Assembly: GCA_030686995.1 (NCBI GenBank)
Contig: CM060707.1
Coordinates: 84,492,472-84,556,471, forward strand
DNA from: Artemisia argyi
Lineage: Eukaryota; Streptophyta; Magnoliopsida; Asterales; Asteraceae
Length of the DNA stretch: 64,000 nt
Direction of reading: 5' to 3'
Both the position numbers and the translations under genes were made by a program. Below the pieces are notes generated by a model that was not told where the DNA came from, ran no database searches, and saw only the letters and a program-made list of their open reading frames with translations. The first letter of the stretch is position 1. Each line of letters starts with the position of its first letter. Shown here in pieces: positions 45,369 to 56,030 of the stretch.

Positions 45369-48300
45369 ATGGCTGAACACACTGAGAACGTCGCAGAACA
45401 ACCTCTTCCATTACTCACCTTGGATGACATCACTCCCGAGAACTACAATGTCACGATTGGCAACAACAATCCCAGAGTCGATTTCAACAAGTTGAATATC
45501 ACAGAGAAATCATGCAAGATTGTGAAAGATATCCTACTGGCACATCCATGCAAACCACTTCTCACCTGCTCTACTTCAGTTCCACTGTTCTATCTTCATC
45601 AATTCTGGCTTACTGCTCAGACCAACTTGGATAATGAGTCTTTCACTGTTACCTTAGATGGCCAAGATTACTCTGTAGATCATGACGTTCTTCGAACAGC
45701 TCTTCTCATGCCACAAACTGACAACGAATTTGCTCCGATACTACCTGACCTGGAACTTCTTGACTTCTTCATTGAATTAGGATATGAGGTTGATGATGAT
45801 GAACCTCTAATCAAGCTTTCCAAATTCAATGTCAAGTATATACCTCAGCCTTGGAGAACATTCTGTTTGTTGGTTGTTAGATCTATATCTGGAAGGAAAA
45901 GTGGTCATGAACATCCAAGGCTCGAACACCTGCAAACATTCTGGGGAATGGTGACTTTGACACCAATTGACTTTGCAGTTCCTATCATGAATGATATCAT
46001 CTACAGTATTCAGACCGACCGTGTGAAGACTATGATACCATTCATAAGATTCACCAAGCTTATCGTTGAACATCTCTGCAAAAGTTCTCCAGAATTCATC
46101 AAGAGGATGGCTGATCCTAATGAGCCGAAGCACCTCTTCGAGGACGACTTCCCCACCTTATTCATCAAATCAACCACTTCCGCTACCAAGATCAAAGGAA
46201 TGAGGATTCCCGAACACCTTCTGAATGACAACATTAAGAAAAGGGCGAACTTCAAATTGTATGATCTGGCTTACAAAGGGGAACTGGAAGAAGCAACAAT
46301 TAAGACTCGTAGCAAAGGAAGTGTAAAGTCTGGGAGTACCACGAGCACCACTGGATCACCTCATACAAGATCTAAGTCTGCTACAAAGGCAAAACCCAAG
46401 ACTACTACCACACCTAAACCTACATCCAAACCTAAACCAGCTACCAAACCAAAGAAGAAGGCAACTCCTGAGTACTTTATTCGGGATGAACCTACTCCTC
46501 CACCTTCTGACACCGAGTCCGAATTTGATACTGAATCTGATGAAGAAGAACCAGACTATGAACTGAGATACAGAGCACCTGATGAAGGATTTCCAGCAAT
46601 AGAGATTGCAGTACAACAAAGTCTGGAAACTTATGAAGAAGAGACAAGGAGAAGAAAAGGAGTCACTATCAATGAGCCAAATGATGATGAAGACGAAGCA
46701 ATCGTTGAACCATTAGTCGATAAACGCAAACTTAAGAGTATAGTTGTCGACACTAGAGATGAAGAAAAGCAGCTTAGGAAAGAACAGAGGAAAGCAAGTC
46801 TTGAAAGCCGACTTCTATCACACCCTCCAACACCACCACCTATCGATCAGTCAGAACATGTAGGGGCTACAAGCAGTATGGTTCCTCCAACAACGTCAGA
46901 ATCAGCTCCTCAACCTGATGACAACGTTAAGGATACAGACAAGACTGAAGATGTCCACATGACTGAGACTGCTACTTTAGAGGAGAATGTTGGCGGTCAA
47001 GAGAACTTAGCTACGGATCAGGAACATGAATATCTTATTACTCCAGAGTTTCTTGCACGAGAAGCAGAGGAAGCAGAGGAACGTCATCGAAAGGAAAACG
47101 AAGAGAAGAACGCGTTCGACACCAACATGTTTCTTAAGTCATCTTCTCAGCAGACCTCCTCAGCACAACCTCCACCTCCTCAAGACTCTCCGCCAAAGGA
47201 TCCAACTCCTCCTGCTTCTTCTTCAGACTCTCACAATGAGTCTTCGTCCGAATCATCACCAGAGCACTCATCACCCACACCATCTGAAACCGCATCGAAA
47301 CAGCATTCGATCAATGAACCAAAACAACAAGTTGATCTTCAGGAGCAAGTGAACAAACTCACCGACATGGTTACCAAACTGACTAAACAAGTTGAGGAAT
47401 TCCAGGATTCTACGCAGCTGATTGACAAGTTCTTGAAATCTGATTACGAAGGGTTTATCAGAACTGCAACACATGATTTTCTCACTGATAATCTGGTTGA
47501 GATGATCACTCCTGAAGTTGCAAACCTTCTCAAACCAATCAATGACAACTTGGATCACAGAATTAGAAGTGTTACGAAGAAAATGTTGTCTACTACACCC
47601 TTCACGCTTCACACCGCAAAATCTTCTACTGTGGCTCCAACCGTCCAAGAATTGTCTCTCAATGACATGCTTGTCAAAATTTTCGACAACCTTGCCACCA
47701 AAACTACACAAACAGCTGAAGAAAAAGGCCTGTATGATGCTATGGTAGCTTATATGTCAAAAGAGTCATGCAAAGATGCTGCTGGATCCCGAAAACGGAC
47801 AAGAAAAGATGACGATCCTGACCCAAACTCCAAAGGCAAGAAACCGAAGTCTGGAACAGGTCCCTCATCCTCTCTACAACCACAGAAGGACTCCACTCCT
47901 CCTGGAACTCAACAACAACCCTCAGCTACTGGTGAAGGTCAAACCGAAGATGAAGAAATGTTCATGGAACAAACTGATGACTTCCAAGATCAACTTGACA
48001 CCGATTACCGTGCTCCACCTACTCATGATTCTCATGCTGGTCCATCATCACCGTTCAAAGCCAAAGACAAAGATGCTACATCCAAGTCTAAGAAATCCAA
48101 GAAGAAAACACGTCATTCATGGCTCGACAATGATGACAATCCTCAGAATGATTGGCTTACAGAAATGGTCCAAGCTCAACCTCCTCTGGAAGAAGAAGAA
48201 CCTCTTCCTGGTAACACTCTTCAGTTCACCCAGGTCATTATGAAGGATCTTCACATCAACAAACTCACAAAGGCGGAGCTTAGGAGAATCAATAGGGATG

Positions 48301-49502
48301 CACAAGAATTCCTCAAGAAAAGATCTGGAAACAAAGTCGAATACGAATATCACATGCAGAATATAGCTAGTGCAATGTCTGCCGACTTTGACTGGTTAAA
48401 TTATGAAGTGAATATCGATCTAAGTTCCAAGAATCATGAAAAACCTTACTTCACCGACTGGACCAAACCATTACCGTTGAAAGGATTTCCTGACAAACCG
48501 AAGATACCTTACAGCTTCTTCTTCAACAAAGATCTTCGTAACATCCAGCTCACTCAAGAGATATCCAAGAAGAAATATGCTTCGTCACTCACAATCTCAG
48601 TACCAGCCGCTAGATACGAAATTCCAGCCATTGAAGAAACCACCCGTATTTTCAGCAACTCCATCGTTGCTTACGACAGAGATGCTCTACACGGAATTCA
48701 ACATTGGCCTGATCGTCGTCGTCTCGGTTATACAAGCAGATTAGGAGAGACATCATTGGAAAATGTGAAGCAGAAATCAAAGATCATCGCTATCTTGGAG
48801 ATTCAGCAGTCGAAACGGTTTAACTACTTATTCATGCGTGAAATTGTTGTTAAACGACAAGATGAAAAGAAGTACAAGTTCTCCGAAGCAGACTTTCCCA
48901 ACCTTTATCTCAATGACATAGAAGATATGTATCTTGAAAAGGTTCAGAGTAGAATGCGCGGATTCGATAGAGACGTTCAGTACAACTTCATGGCATCGCT
49001 ACTTCTTTACATCCGACGACTGATTGTTCAAGAAAGAGTGGAAGATCTTCAGCTTGGAGTGGAAAGTTACCAACAAAAGATCAATTTGACAAAGCCACAA
49101 TTCTACTTTGATGGTCTCTATGACACACCACAGTTTACTCTCATCCAAGAACCATTTGGCTTCACCTACATAAACAGCAAAAAGCTACAAAGCTTCATGA
49201 GGTTCGATGAGGTACATAAATTATGTGATGTTACACTCAAGTTTGTTCGTGATGGGCTTGTCAAAAGGTTGAATGATGATCGACGTAAGATAGCTAAGGG
49301 GGAACAACCTAGATGGAAATCCAGCTCCAGAAGACAAGTTCGTAACTTTGTCTTAAAGATTGAAGAACGGTTATTTCGACGGGAACAGATCAGACGACTG
49401 GAAAGCTACATCGGTGCCAGACCATCGTTTCCTGTCAGAAACTTCGAAAGACCAGAACCTCAGTTCACTAACTTCAATGCTCCACTTCCAGACGAAGAAT
49501 AA
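45369..49502 (+). CDS. ORF3 of Sirevirus E, large protein of unknown function
   Basis: 1,377 residues from the first ATG (45369); the frame is open back to 45312 but without an ATG. It is read in the same direction as pol. Residues about 1-310 look globular, with YLHQFWLTAQTN and PRLEHLQTFWG. A T/K/P-rich linker (about 315-385) and long acidic, Ser/Pro-rich parts follow. A short coiled coil (LQEQVNKLTDMVTKLTKQVE) lies near 660-690. Basic patches GSRKRTRKDDD and KSKKSKKKTRH resemble nuclear signals. The C-terminal 330 residues form a second conserved-looking domain (SEADFPNLYLNDIEDMYLEK, RRLIVQERVEDLQLGVESYQ). No signal peptide or membrane segment is visible, so this is not an envelope-type protein. 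From memory, similar proteins recur in Asteraceae Copia elements; no function is known to me. Confidence 0.85.
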   Translation: MAEHTENVAEQPLPLLTLDDITPENYNVTIGNNNPRVDFNKLNITEKSCKIVKDILLAHPCKPLLTCSTSVPLFYLHQFWLTAQTNLDNESFTVTLDGQDYSVDHDVLRTALLMPQTDNEFAPILPDLELLDFFIELGYEVDDDEPLIKLSKFNVKYIPQPWRTFCLLVVRSISGRKSGHEHPRLEHLQTFWGMVTLTPIDFAVPIMNDIIYSIQTDRVKTMIPFIRFTKLIVEHLCKSSPEFIKRMADPNEPKHLFEDDFPTLFIKSTTSATKIKGMRIPEHLLNDNIKKRANFKLYDLAYKGELEEATIKTRSKGSVKSGSTTSTTGSPHTRSKSATKAKPKTTTTPKPTSKPKPATKPKKKATPEYFIRDEPTPPPSDTESEFDTESDEEEPDYELRYRAPDEGFPAIEIAVQQSLETYEEETRRRKGVTINEPNDDEDEAIVEPLVDKRKLKSIVVDTRDEEKQLRKEQRKASLESRLLSHPPTPPPIDQSEHVGATSSMVPPTTSESAPQPDDNVKDTDKTEDVHMTETATLEENVGGQENLATDQEHEYLITPEFLAREAEEAEERHRKENEEKNAFDTNMFLKSSSQQTSSAQPPPPQDSPPKDPTPPASSSDSHNESSSESSPEHSSPTPSETASKQHSINEPKQQVDLQEQVNKLTDMVTKLTKQVEEFQDSTQLIDKFLKSDYEGFIRTATHDFLTDNLVEMITPEVANLLKPINDNLDHRIRSVTKKMLSTTPFTLHTAKSSTVAPTVQELSLNDMLVKIFDNLATKTTQTAEEKGLYDAMVAYMSKESCKDAAGSRKRTRKDDDPDPNSKGKKPKSGTGPSSSLQPQKDSTPPGTQQQPSATGEGQTEDEEMFMEQTDDFQDQLDTDYRAPPTHDSHAGPSSPFKAKDKDATSKSKKSKKKTRHSWLDNDDNPQNDWLTEMVQAQPPLEEEEPLPGNTLQFTQVIMKDLHINKLTKAELRRINRDAQEFLKKRSGNKVEYEYHMQNIASAMSADFDWLNYEVNIDLSSKNHEKPYFTDWTKPLPLKGFPDKPKIPYSFFFNKDLRNIQLTQEISKKKYASSLTISVPAARYEIPAIEETTRIFSNSIVAYDRDALHGIQHWPDRRRLGYTSRLGETSLENVKQKSKIIAILEIQQSKRFNYLFMREIVVKRQDEKKYKFSEADFPNLYLNDIEDMYLEKVQSRMRGFDRDVQYNFMASLLLYIRRLIVQERVEDLQLGVESYQQKINLTKPQFYFDGLYDTPQFTLIQEPFGFTYINSKKLQSFMRFDEVHKLCDVTLKFVRDGLVKRLNDDRRKIAKGEQPRWKSSSRRQVRNFVLKIEERLFRREQIRRLESYIGARPSFPVRNFERPEPQFTNFNAPLPDEE

Positions 49503-51783
49503 CTTGGTACATTTGGTCAAATTTTTTATTATCAATTGTTTCATTGATTGAATCATTTTTCCATTATGGTTTGTGCACACATTACAGTGTACAACCCGTG
49601 CTTGTAATTAAAGGACCCTGAGGTACGCCTCAGTGCCTCAATCCTAAACATAAGGAGCGAAGGCTTCTTACTTTTGAGTAGAATTAATCAAACATTTATG
49701 ATTTTTCATAATTCTGCTCAAAAGAACAAGTATTTCACCTCAATAAGACCTAATCACTTGTTGAGGGGGAGCACTTGTCAAAACAAAATACTTTGCTCAA
49801 AATCAAAAGTTCTTGATGTATCTCCCCATAAGACTCAAAAGGCATATTTTAATCTAAAAATTTGTCAAAAACACCATCTTATATGCTATTTTTGAGGGGG
49901 AGAAAATGAAAAAGTGATTAAAACATACGAAGTCAAAGCTTTAAGTTGTATCATGTGCGAGCTAGACTCAGTATTAACCCAGGAATTGACGAGATAATAC
50001 AAGTTAGTAACATCGAAAGGACTTATCCTCGACGGGTAATAACATCAAGTTAGTTACTAGAGCTAGTTGTCACCTAAAAGCTGACAATGCATCTCTTTAA
50101 CTAACCACGTAAGCGTGTCTCGAAAAGGATATGTCTTAGTAGAAAAGTACCGTCTCGAGAAACTTTCTGTGGACTTGACCAGGCCGGGTAATAACTTCAA
50201 GCTAGTCTAACTAGTGATGTAAGCGTGTCTCGAATCGGTCCTGTTCACAGAAAGTGGATCAATTCAAAAGTGTTTGCTCCTCCCGCATGTGCAAATTTAT
50301 TTAAACACTTATGAGCACATGTGCAGGGGGAGCCCTTCAAAAGTGTACATAAAACTCTCAAAGTGTTAACCAAAATATTTAATTATCACAAACACCTTGA
50401 GAGATTTTTCAATCAAAGGTTTCTTGGCTAACTGTCGGAGTTATAAGGTGATTAAGATAGGAATATCCGTCCTATGATCCGCCAGAGCCGGAGGGATCTA
50501 CCCAAGGACATCTCCCATAGTTAGAATTAGAAGTCCTTAGGTATGATACAGAAAAAGGAGAAATGAATGAAAGGGAAAGAAGGAGTTGAAGAATTAAAAA
50601 GAAAAGTAAAGTAAAGGGTGAAAAGAAATAGCCCTCCATATGTTCAACCTTAGGGCAGACACCGGGTTCAATACGTATGCTACTGGTTGTTGCAAAAGAC
50701 AACACCGGTATTGAAGACAAAGTCGTCATGGACCCAGTGACGCAATGCACTAAACCTTCTTAACCACTCAAGTTCTCTTAAAAGGACTTGTTTCATTCTC
50801 ACAGGGGAACCCGCGTAACCTATCGACCTATCTCTTAGAGACGGTTGATATTGAAGAAGGACATCCCCAGTCTCCGCATAGGAAACCTAGGTGTGCACTT
50901 ATAGAGTCTAGAGCATTGAGATACATCAAAGATCTCTTAGGAACACTTAGTATTTCTACGACTGGTGTTCTACATCAATGAACATCAGTTGTAAACTATC
51001 GAGTCCTTCGCAGATCTTAGCAATCTGCCGAGAACGTTTATGAGAGGATTACTTATGTATTTCTCAATGATTGAACGGAAATCCTGCCAGGGTCAACATT
51101 AAACAGCCCTGACAGCAGGTCACTTCGGTAACCCCACAAGGGTTACGCTTAGTGTTTGCGGTGGTTCCATTACGGTCTACAGTCGTGGAGTGATCCCCAG
51201 CGACTCACCCAGTCATTGAGCTACCTAGTAGGTCTCGTAAGCTCCTTCGGGAGTATCTGATATGGGAACGGCCTGGATAAGGATTAGAAGGAGTCTTCAC
51301 AATATGCTGTTGATGAGCTCTAATTCCTTATCCGTAAGTACCGGTGATTTATTACTAACTGTCTACTCGCAGGTACCTCACTTCCATGATGACGGATTCC
51401 ACATGCTCATACATGCATCTTGAAGTCATCAAAAGCTCCCTCAAAGATCAAAGCAACACAAAGTTCAAAGAAAGATTCTACGCCAAAAGGAAGAATCTAC
51501 AAAGTATAAAGACTAAAGATCTTATGTGAAAGAAAGGGACTACGTGCATGTATAAGTCAGAACTCAAAGATGTATGAGCATGTTGGAATGGCAGACAACC
51601 ACCACAGACGCAGGAGTGACGAACAGCAGATTACTTCATAACAGAATCACAACAACATCATCAAAGAACAAAGTCAAAGAGCAAAGTACATCCATCATTA
51701 TTCTAATCATTTCTGAAGACGTCTAAAGCTGTGAAAGTCAAAGATTAAGACGAAGACGTCAAGCAACCATGATGACCGACCCT
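49503..51783 (+). other. Noncoding 3' region of Sirevirus E with repeated PPT-like motifs
   Basis: 2.3 kb without a supported gene. G-rich motifs TTGAGGGGGAG or similar lie at 49761-49771, 49891-49902 and 50324-50332. The region from 49910 on is related to 22680-24400 of Copia D, including a duplicated block (50034-50123 and 50186-50237) and a stretch with CCGGAGGGATCTACCCAAGG (50488-50507). Confidence 0.8.
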
Positions 51784-51794
51784 TAGGGGGAGAT
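51784..51794 (+). other. Polypurine tract of Sirevirus E
   Basis: TAGGGGGAGAT lies immediately before the 3' LTR, identical to the PPT of Copia D. Confidence 0.9.
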
Positions 51795-52150
51795 TGTTGG
51801 AACCATAGTTTTACTATTTTATCAAGTCTCGGTCATTTGTAATAATGCTAGGTTGCTTAGTTATTATTTACTTTCATTTACATTTTGTATTAAGTTTACT
51901 AGGCTTAAGTATGTAGTCCATGGGCCTCAAAGCCCATACGATTTGTAAGGAGGGAAGGAGTAGGAATGTTGCCCTAGCTCCTTTCCTATAAATACTAGTC
52001 TTAGGCCTCTTGTAAACTTGGTTGGTTATTTGAAAACATTAAGGAAACTCTTGCATTTCATTTTCTCAAATTTCTCATAATCATCCCACTCTCATTCTCA
52101 TCTCATTTCTTTGTCAATCATACTTGTGTTTACAAAATGGTGACCTAACA
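51795..52150 (+). repeat. 3' LTR of Sirevirus E
   Basis: It matches the 5' LTR except for one inserted base near position 75 and one substitution. It ends GACCTAACA. Confidence 0.95.
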
Positions 52151-52635
52151 AAGAGATTTCGAAAAAACGTCGAGAACTTGTATTTTTATCGAGATTAAAG
52201 ATTATCGAGAATAGAATTATCGAGAACCTCAGTTTATCGAGAAACATGTTTTCGACAAAACAGGGTATTGTGTTCTCGAAAAAACAAATACATATCGAGA
52301 ACCTCTTATACAAGAGATTCTGATTTGATTCCGGCGAGTTTTGTAGCAGTATCCGATGACCCTTTATTATAACGCAACATTATCGGACCAAGAATTCAGA
52401 CCATGTAACAATCTTCACGGGATGGTACAAAAGAGAAAAAAAATGATATTGTTTCATAAAAAAATATGAAACAGATAACGAAAAATTGAAATCTCTTCTC
52501 TTTGACCATTTGGACATGAATAGCAGTGTAAAAAACTGTTGTGACAAAAAAAATGGTACCACCCATGGACAAAACAGCATCAAGATAACATCTTTGACAA
52601 GATTTGACCACAATAATCAACAAAGTAACAACCTT

Positions 52636-52648
52636 GGCTCCGATGCCA
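52636..52648 (-). other. Primer binding site of Copia F
   Basis: The minus strand reads TGGCATCGGAGCC, the initiator Met PBS with two differences from the common TGGTATCAGAGCC. Confidence 0.8.
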
Positions 52649-52650
52649 CT

Positions 52651-53295
52651 TGTAGGATCATAGTTTTATGTTGATTATGTGATTCGGGAGGTCGGGTTTG
52701 GTGGAAGAAGATGAATGCCATGGTTAGAGAGAGAGAGAGTAGAGAGAGAAGGGAAAACTATGTGATATTATTGATAATGAAAATGAAAGGAAAAATACAC
52801 AAAGTCTCACCCCTCCATGGAAGTATGGAGGGGTATATAAAGCCTAACACATGCTATACTATTGCAATATTACATAACTAGTCCATGTGTTTTGGCTTAA
52901 CAAGATAGTAAATGTAATCCCGTAAATGTCGTTCCATTTACGTGTTAGGATCAAAAACTTTGATCCCAACAAAGTTTTCTGCCTATTTATCAGAGTCTTA
53001 GTTGCTCATCTAATTCAACTAAGTCTTCCAAAATGTCAGCACTGGTTGAGGAGATCTTTTAGGGAGTCAGTGTGTTATTGTCATCAAACACTAACACCAT
53101 CATCCTGGTCTTGATTCTTATCTTCCCACTTTGAGTTCCACCTCATGTAGTGATTAGTCTTTATCTTCAGACACTAAAGAGCTTTTTGAGGATGACTCCC
53201 TGATGTATTACAACACATCAAGGACTCATATATACTTAGGTTGTTTTTCATTTAAATCTATACTAAGGGACTTTGGGCACTGAATTGGCCTAACA
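52651..53295 (-). repeat. LTR of Copia F
   Basis: On the minus strand it starts TGTTAGGCCAATTC and ends GATCCTACA, 645 bp. The TATA box CTTTATATACC is near 52842-52831, followed by a CT-rich transcribed part. Confidence 0.85.
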
Positions 53296-53308
53296 ATCTC
53301 CCCTTATT
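53296..53308 (-). other. Polypurine tract of Copia F
   Basis: The minus strand reads AATAAGGGGAGAT directly before the LTR start. Confidence 0.8.
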
Positions 53309-53460
53309 TGTGTAGAAAAATAACCTAAGTATTTTTAGTGTAAGTGAGCAAATAAAACTTCTTCTTGCAAACTAAATGTAAATTTAAACACTGGAAATAA
53401 GAAGCATAAGCTGATAGATAATATTCATTATTACAAGGCACAAAAGACTTTCACAAAAGC

Positions 53461-54626
53461 TGATGAGGTGTAATTTTATACATTTTTATCAGGTCATTTA
53501 GCCTCTAAATCTATACATGTTTGATCATTTATTACCCTAAATCCTTTTATTTTCCTTGGGAAGCAAATGATGGCGTGTTTCGGACTCGATTAGACGGAAA
53601 AACAAAGAAAACGACAACACAGGGAAAAGTGTCACCAAAAAGAGTTGGGACGGTGACACAATCACTAGGTGACGCCATCACTTAAGATTAAAGAATATGT
53701 TGAAGTTTCAGAATTTGCAAGTGACAGTTCAGGCAATGGAGACGACCTCGAGCTGACGACGTCATGACCAAGAAAATGAAGAGCGACTGCGTCACAAAAC
53801 CATAAGGTGATGCCGTCATAATAAGTCGGTCCAAATATCGAAACCCTGATGACGGCAAGCTGACGGCGTCACAATTGACAAGTGACGCCATCACAATTTT
53901 ATTCCTATATATACTTCCATATTATTTTCATTGTAAAGTGTGAAACATCATGGGCAACATTTGAGATAAACCCTAGTCCGAATTTCATCAGTTTTTTAGG
54001 CCTTTTGCCCCAAAAACTCCTTATTTATTGAAAAGATAAGTAGTTTAATTAATCATTCAATTATGTTTAATTGTGATTGTTTGACTCCTTTATCTACTTT
54101 TCTTTTCATTGCTAGGCTAGACTTATTAGTATTTGCTTAGGATTGCATGAAACCTAGTTATTGATTATTGTGTGTCGATTCTTGTTTAGTTAGTTGTGAT
54201 TTGAGTTAGGAGTAGCTAAACTGGCTAGGTCAAATATATTACTAGCTTGAATGTCCGACTAAACACTTAGTTATTATTAACTTGATGTTCATTGTATTTA
54301 ATGCGTGAATTGTGGAAATTGAGAGTTAAAAAGGCATTCTTAGCCGCCGCTCAATTAGAACATAGTTCATAGAGTTAGGGAGTAACCAACCCTTAATTGA
54401 TATTAAAGAATATAATGCGCTAATTAAACAAGGACATATAAGGATTCAAACACGAGTATAGGTCGAAAGGACTTGTAGGAATTAATTTGATAAAACATAT
54501 TTTCAACAAATGGGATTTATTGGATTTTGACATGTTGTGTTCATAGGTCGAAAGGGTTCACCATATGTTTTAAATTCCTAAAACGATTTCATTATATACA
54601 CCATTGATTGTAATTTCGTTTACATC
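53461..54626 (+). repeat. Ty3-type LTR G, without a visible partner
   Basis: It starts TGATGAGGTG and ends TTTACATCA, about 1.17 kb. U3 carries six TGACGNCGTCA-like palindromes (53670-53893), then a TATATATAC TATA box (53905-53913). The middle (54110-54200) is related to the minus strand of solo LTR I. There is no PBS, PPT or duplication at the ends. The left flank is Copia F and the right flank is hAT coding sequence, so the left side has been rearranged. Exact ends are inferred. Confidence 0.65.
53670..53893. promoter_or_regulatory. Cluster of TGACG/CGTCA palindromes in LTR G
   Basis: Copies or near copies of TGACGNCGTCA lie at 53670, 53754, 53784, 53808, 53861 and 53883, just upstream of the TATA box. 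TGACG is the core of as-1-type sites bound by plant TGA bZIP factors. Confidence 0.6.
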
Positions 54627-55060
54627 AGATTTGTGCATCATTTGATTCTAACGTGAAGTTTGATATATTGGCATGGTGGAAGGTAAATAGCCCAAGATTT
54701 CCTATTTTATCTTTAATGGCTAGAGATTTGTTAGCTATTCCTGTCTCAACCGTGGCTTCTGAGTCGGTTTTTAGCACTAGTGGGAGGGTGTTAGATACAT
54801 TTAGGAGTTCTTTGAGTGACAAGAGTATTGAAAGTCTTATTTGTACCCAAGATTGGCTTCGCAAGGATAAGGATAAAATTCTGGAAGAAGAGGAAGATTT
54901 CGAAACAATAATAATTGGTACGTTTCTGTTTATTTTTAGTATTTGTCAATTTAGATGTATCGTGCCTTGCTAACTATGCCTCTTTCATGAAGATTCGAGT
55001 GAAGATGAAGGTACTAGCTCTAAAAGAGATATCAATGAAGATGGAAGCTTTTATTATTGA
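54627..55060 (+). pseudogene. hAT transposase C-terminal fragment (RICESLEEPER type)
   Basis: It encodes the hAT dimerisation domain: DILAWWKVNSPRFPILSLMA, then VSTVASESVFSTSGRVLD and an LICTQDWLRK end. The last two exons can be read, to 54917 (donor GTACGT at 54918) and 54993-55060 (acceptor AAG, stop TGA at 55058-55060), ending in an acidic/Ser-rich tail. The rest of the transposase, with the BED zinc finger and most of the RNase H-like core, is absent because LTR G lies directly upstream. It cannot make an active transposase. Confidence 0.9.
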
Positions 55061-56030
55061 AGATCAAAGAATTTAAGAAGGTTATTTTGTGTGGAGAATG
55101 GAAGCTTATTTTGTAGATTGAAAAGCTTATTTTGTGGGTTGAAAGCGTATTTGCCGATTATAAGTTTGTAGTATACTAGTAGTAGTAGGCACTAGGCAGT
55201 AGAATGTAAATGTTGCTGCAAGCCTGCAACTTTTAGGTACTTGTTTAAAGTTATGTTGTCGTACCTAAAATGTCAAAGCCTTGCAGTTTTTTTTGGTAAC
55301 ATAAAACTATAACGTTAATTCTGAAACTTGTCATTTGAAGGGTAAATGGTAAAAGCCTTGCAGCTTTCTTTAGTATTCCTATATGATATTTTTTATCTGC
55401 ACTTTTTTTGTTGTTTGAATCTGTCGATTGGATGACATGTTTTGGTCTCGTTATGCTAGTGTTGGAATAAGTAGATGGTATTGTGCTAAATATTGCTGCC
55501 ATTGTAAGTTTGTAACGACGTTTAAAGTTATGTTGATATGCGATTATACGGTTTTAATTAGTGTTGCAGCCACTTGCAGGTCCTTGAACTGAGACAAGCC
55601 TACTAAACAGGTTGTTTTTGATGTGCTGGTTTAATGCTTCTATAGAAGCACAAAGTGGTGCTATTGGTCTTTTTAATGCTTCTGTATGTGTAACTCCATA
55701 CCATCCTGTAACTTTTTAAATTTTTTGATAATTTGGTCAATCTTATGCCTTCAGAAGCAATCTTAGTTATTTCATCTCAATGAACTTGAAGTATTAGGCC
55801 CCTGTTACATGTTTTTATTTCATAAAAAGGCTAAATATTCTTCTATTTCCTATCATAATAATTTGATAGTGCAAATGTCTTTGTCATTAGACCTTGAATT
55901 TGATCACTATATCTTTTAATAATGGATAGGATTATAGGAATGTGTTATTGTAAAACTGTATATTCCTTTTTAAAATCCAAATCTGAGTAAATCATTTTTC
56001 TTAAAATAAAAAGTGCATAATTCTTAAACG

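Larger units (their letters stand above)
34481..52150 (+). mobile_element. Sirevirus-like Ty1/Copia retrotransposon E with an extra large ORF
   Basis: The element is 17,670 bp with LTRs of 355 and 356 bp that differ by about one substitution and one indel, so it is a recent insertion. The order is LTR, PBS, leader, gag, protease-integrase-RT-RNase H (the Copia order), spacer, ORF3, a noncoding region with several PPT-like motifs, PPT, LTR. Repeated G-rich PPTs and a downstream ORF are hallmarks of the Sirevirus (SIRE/Maximus) lineage. The bases next to the two LTRs (AAGTT left, AAGAG right) do not form a clean duplication. Confidence 0.93.
52151..53460 (-). mobile_element. Partial minus-strand Copia element F (PPT-LTR-PBS-leader)
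   Basis: Read on the minus strand: tail of an internal region (53460-53309), PPT (53308-53296), LTR (53295-52651), PBS (52648-52636) and leader (52635-52151). The leader ends with the TCGATAA-type repeats typical of Sirevirus E's leader, then meets E's 3' LTR. An LTR with a PPT on one side and a PBS on the other serves both as a 3' and a 5' LTR. That points to a tandem or recombined Copia pair. Confidence 0.8.

Noticed and set aside
45369..49502. ORF3 as a retroviral-type envelope protein
   Set aside because: No N-terminal signal peptide, no transmembrane segment and strongly charged, nuclear-signal-like patches.
53461..54626. LTR G and solo LTR I as the two LTRs of one element
   Set aside because: They are in opposite orientation, differ in length and sequence, and I has its own TTAAC duplication.
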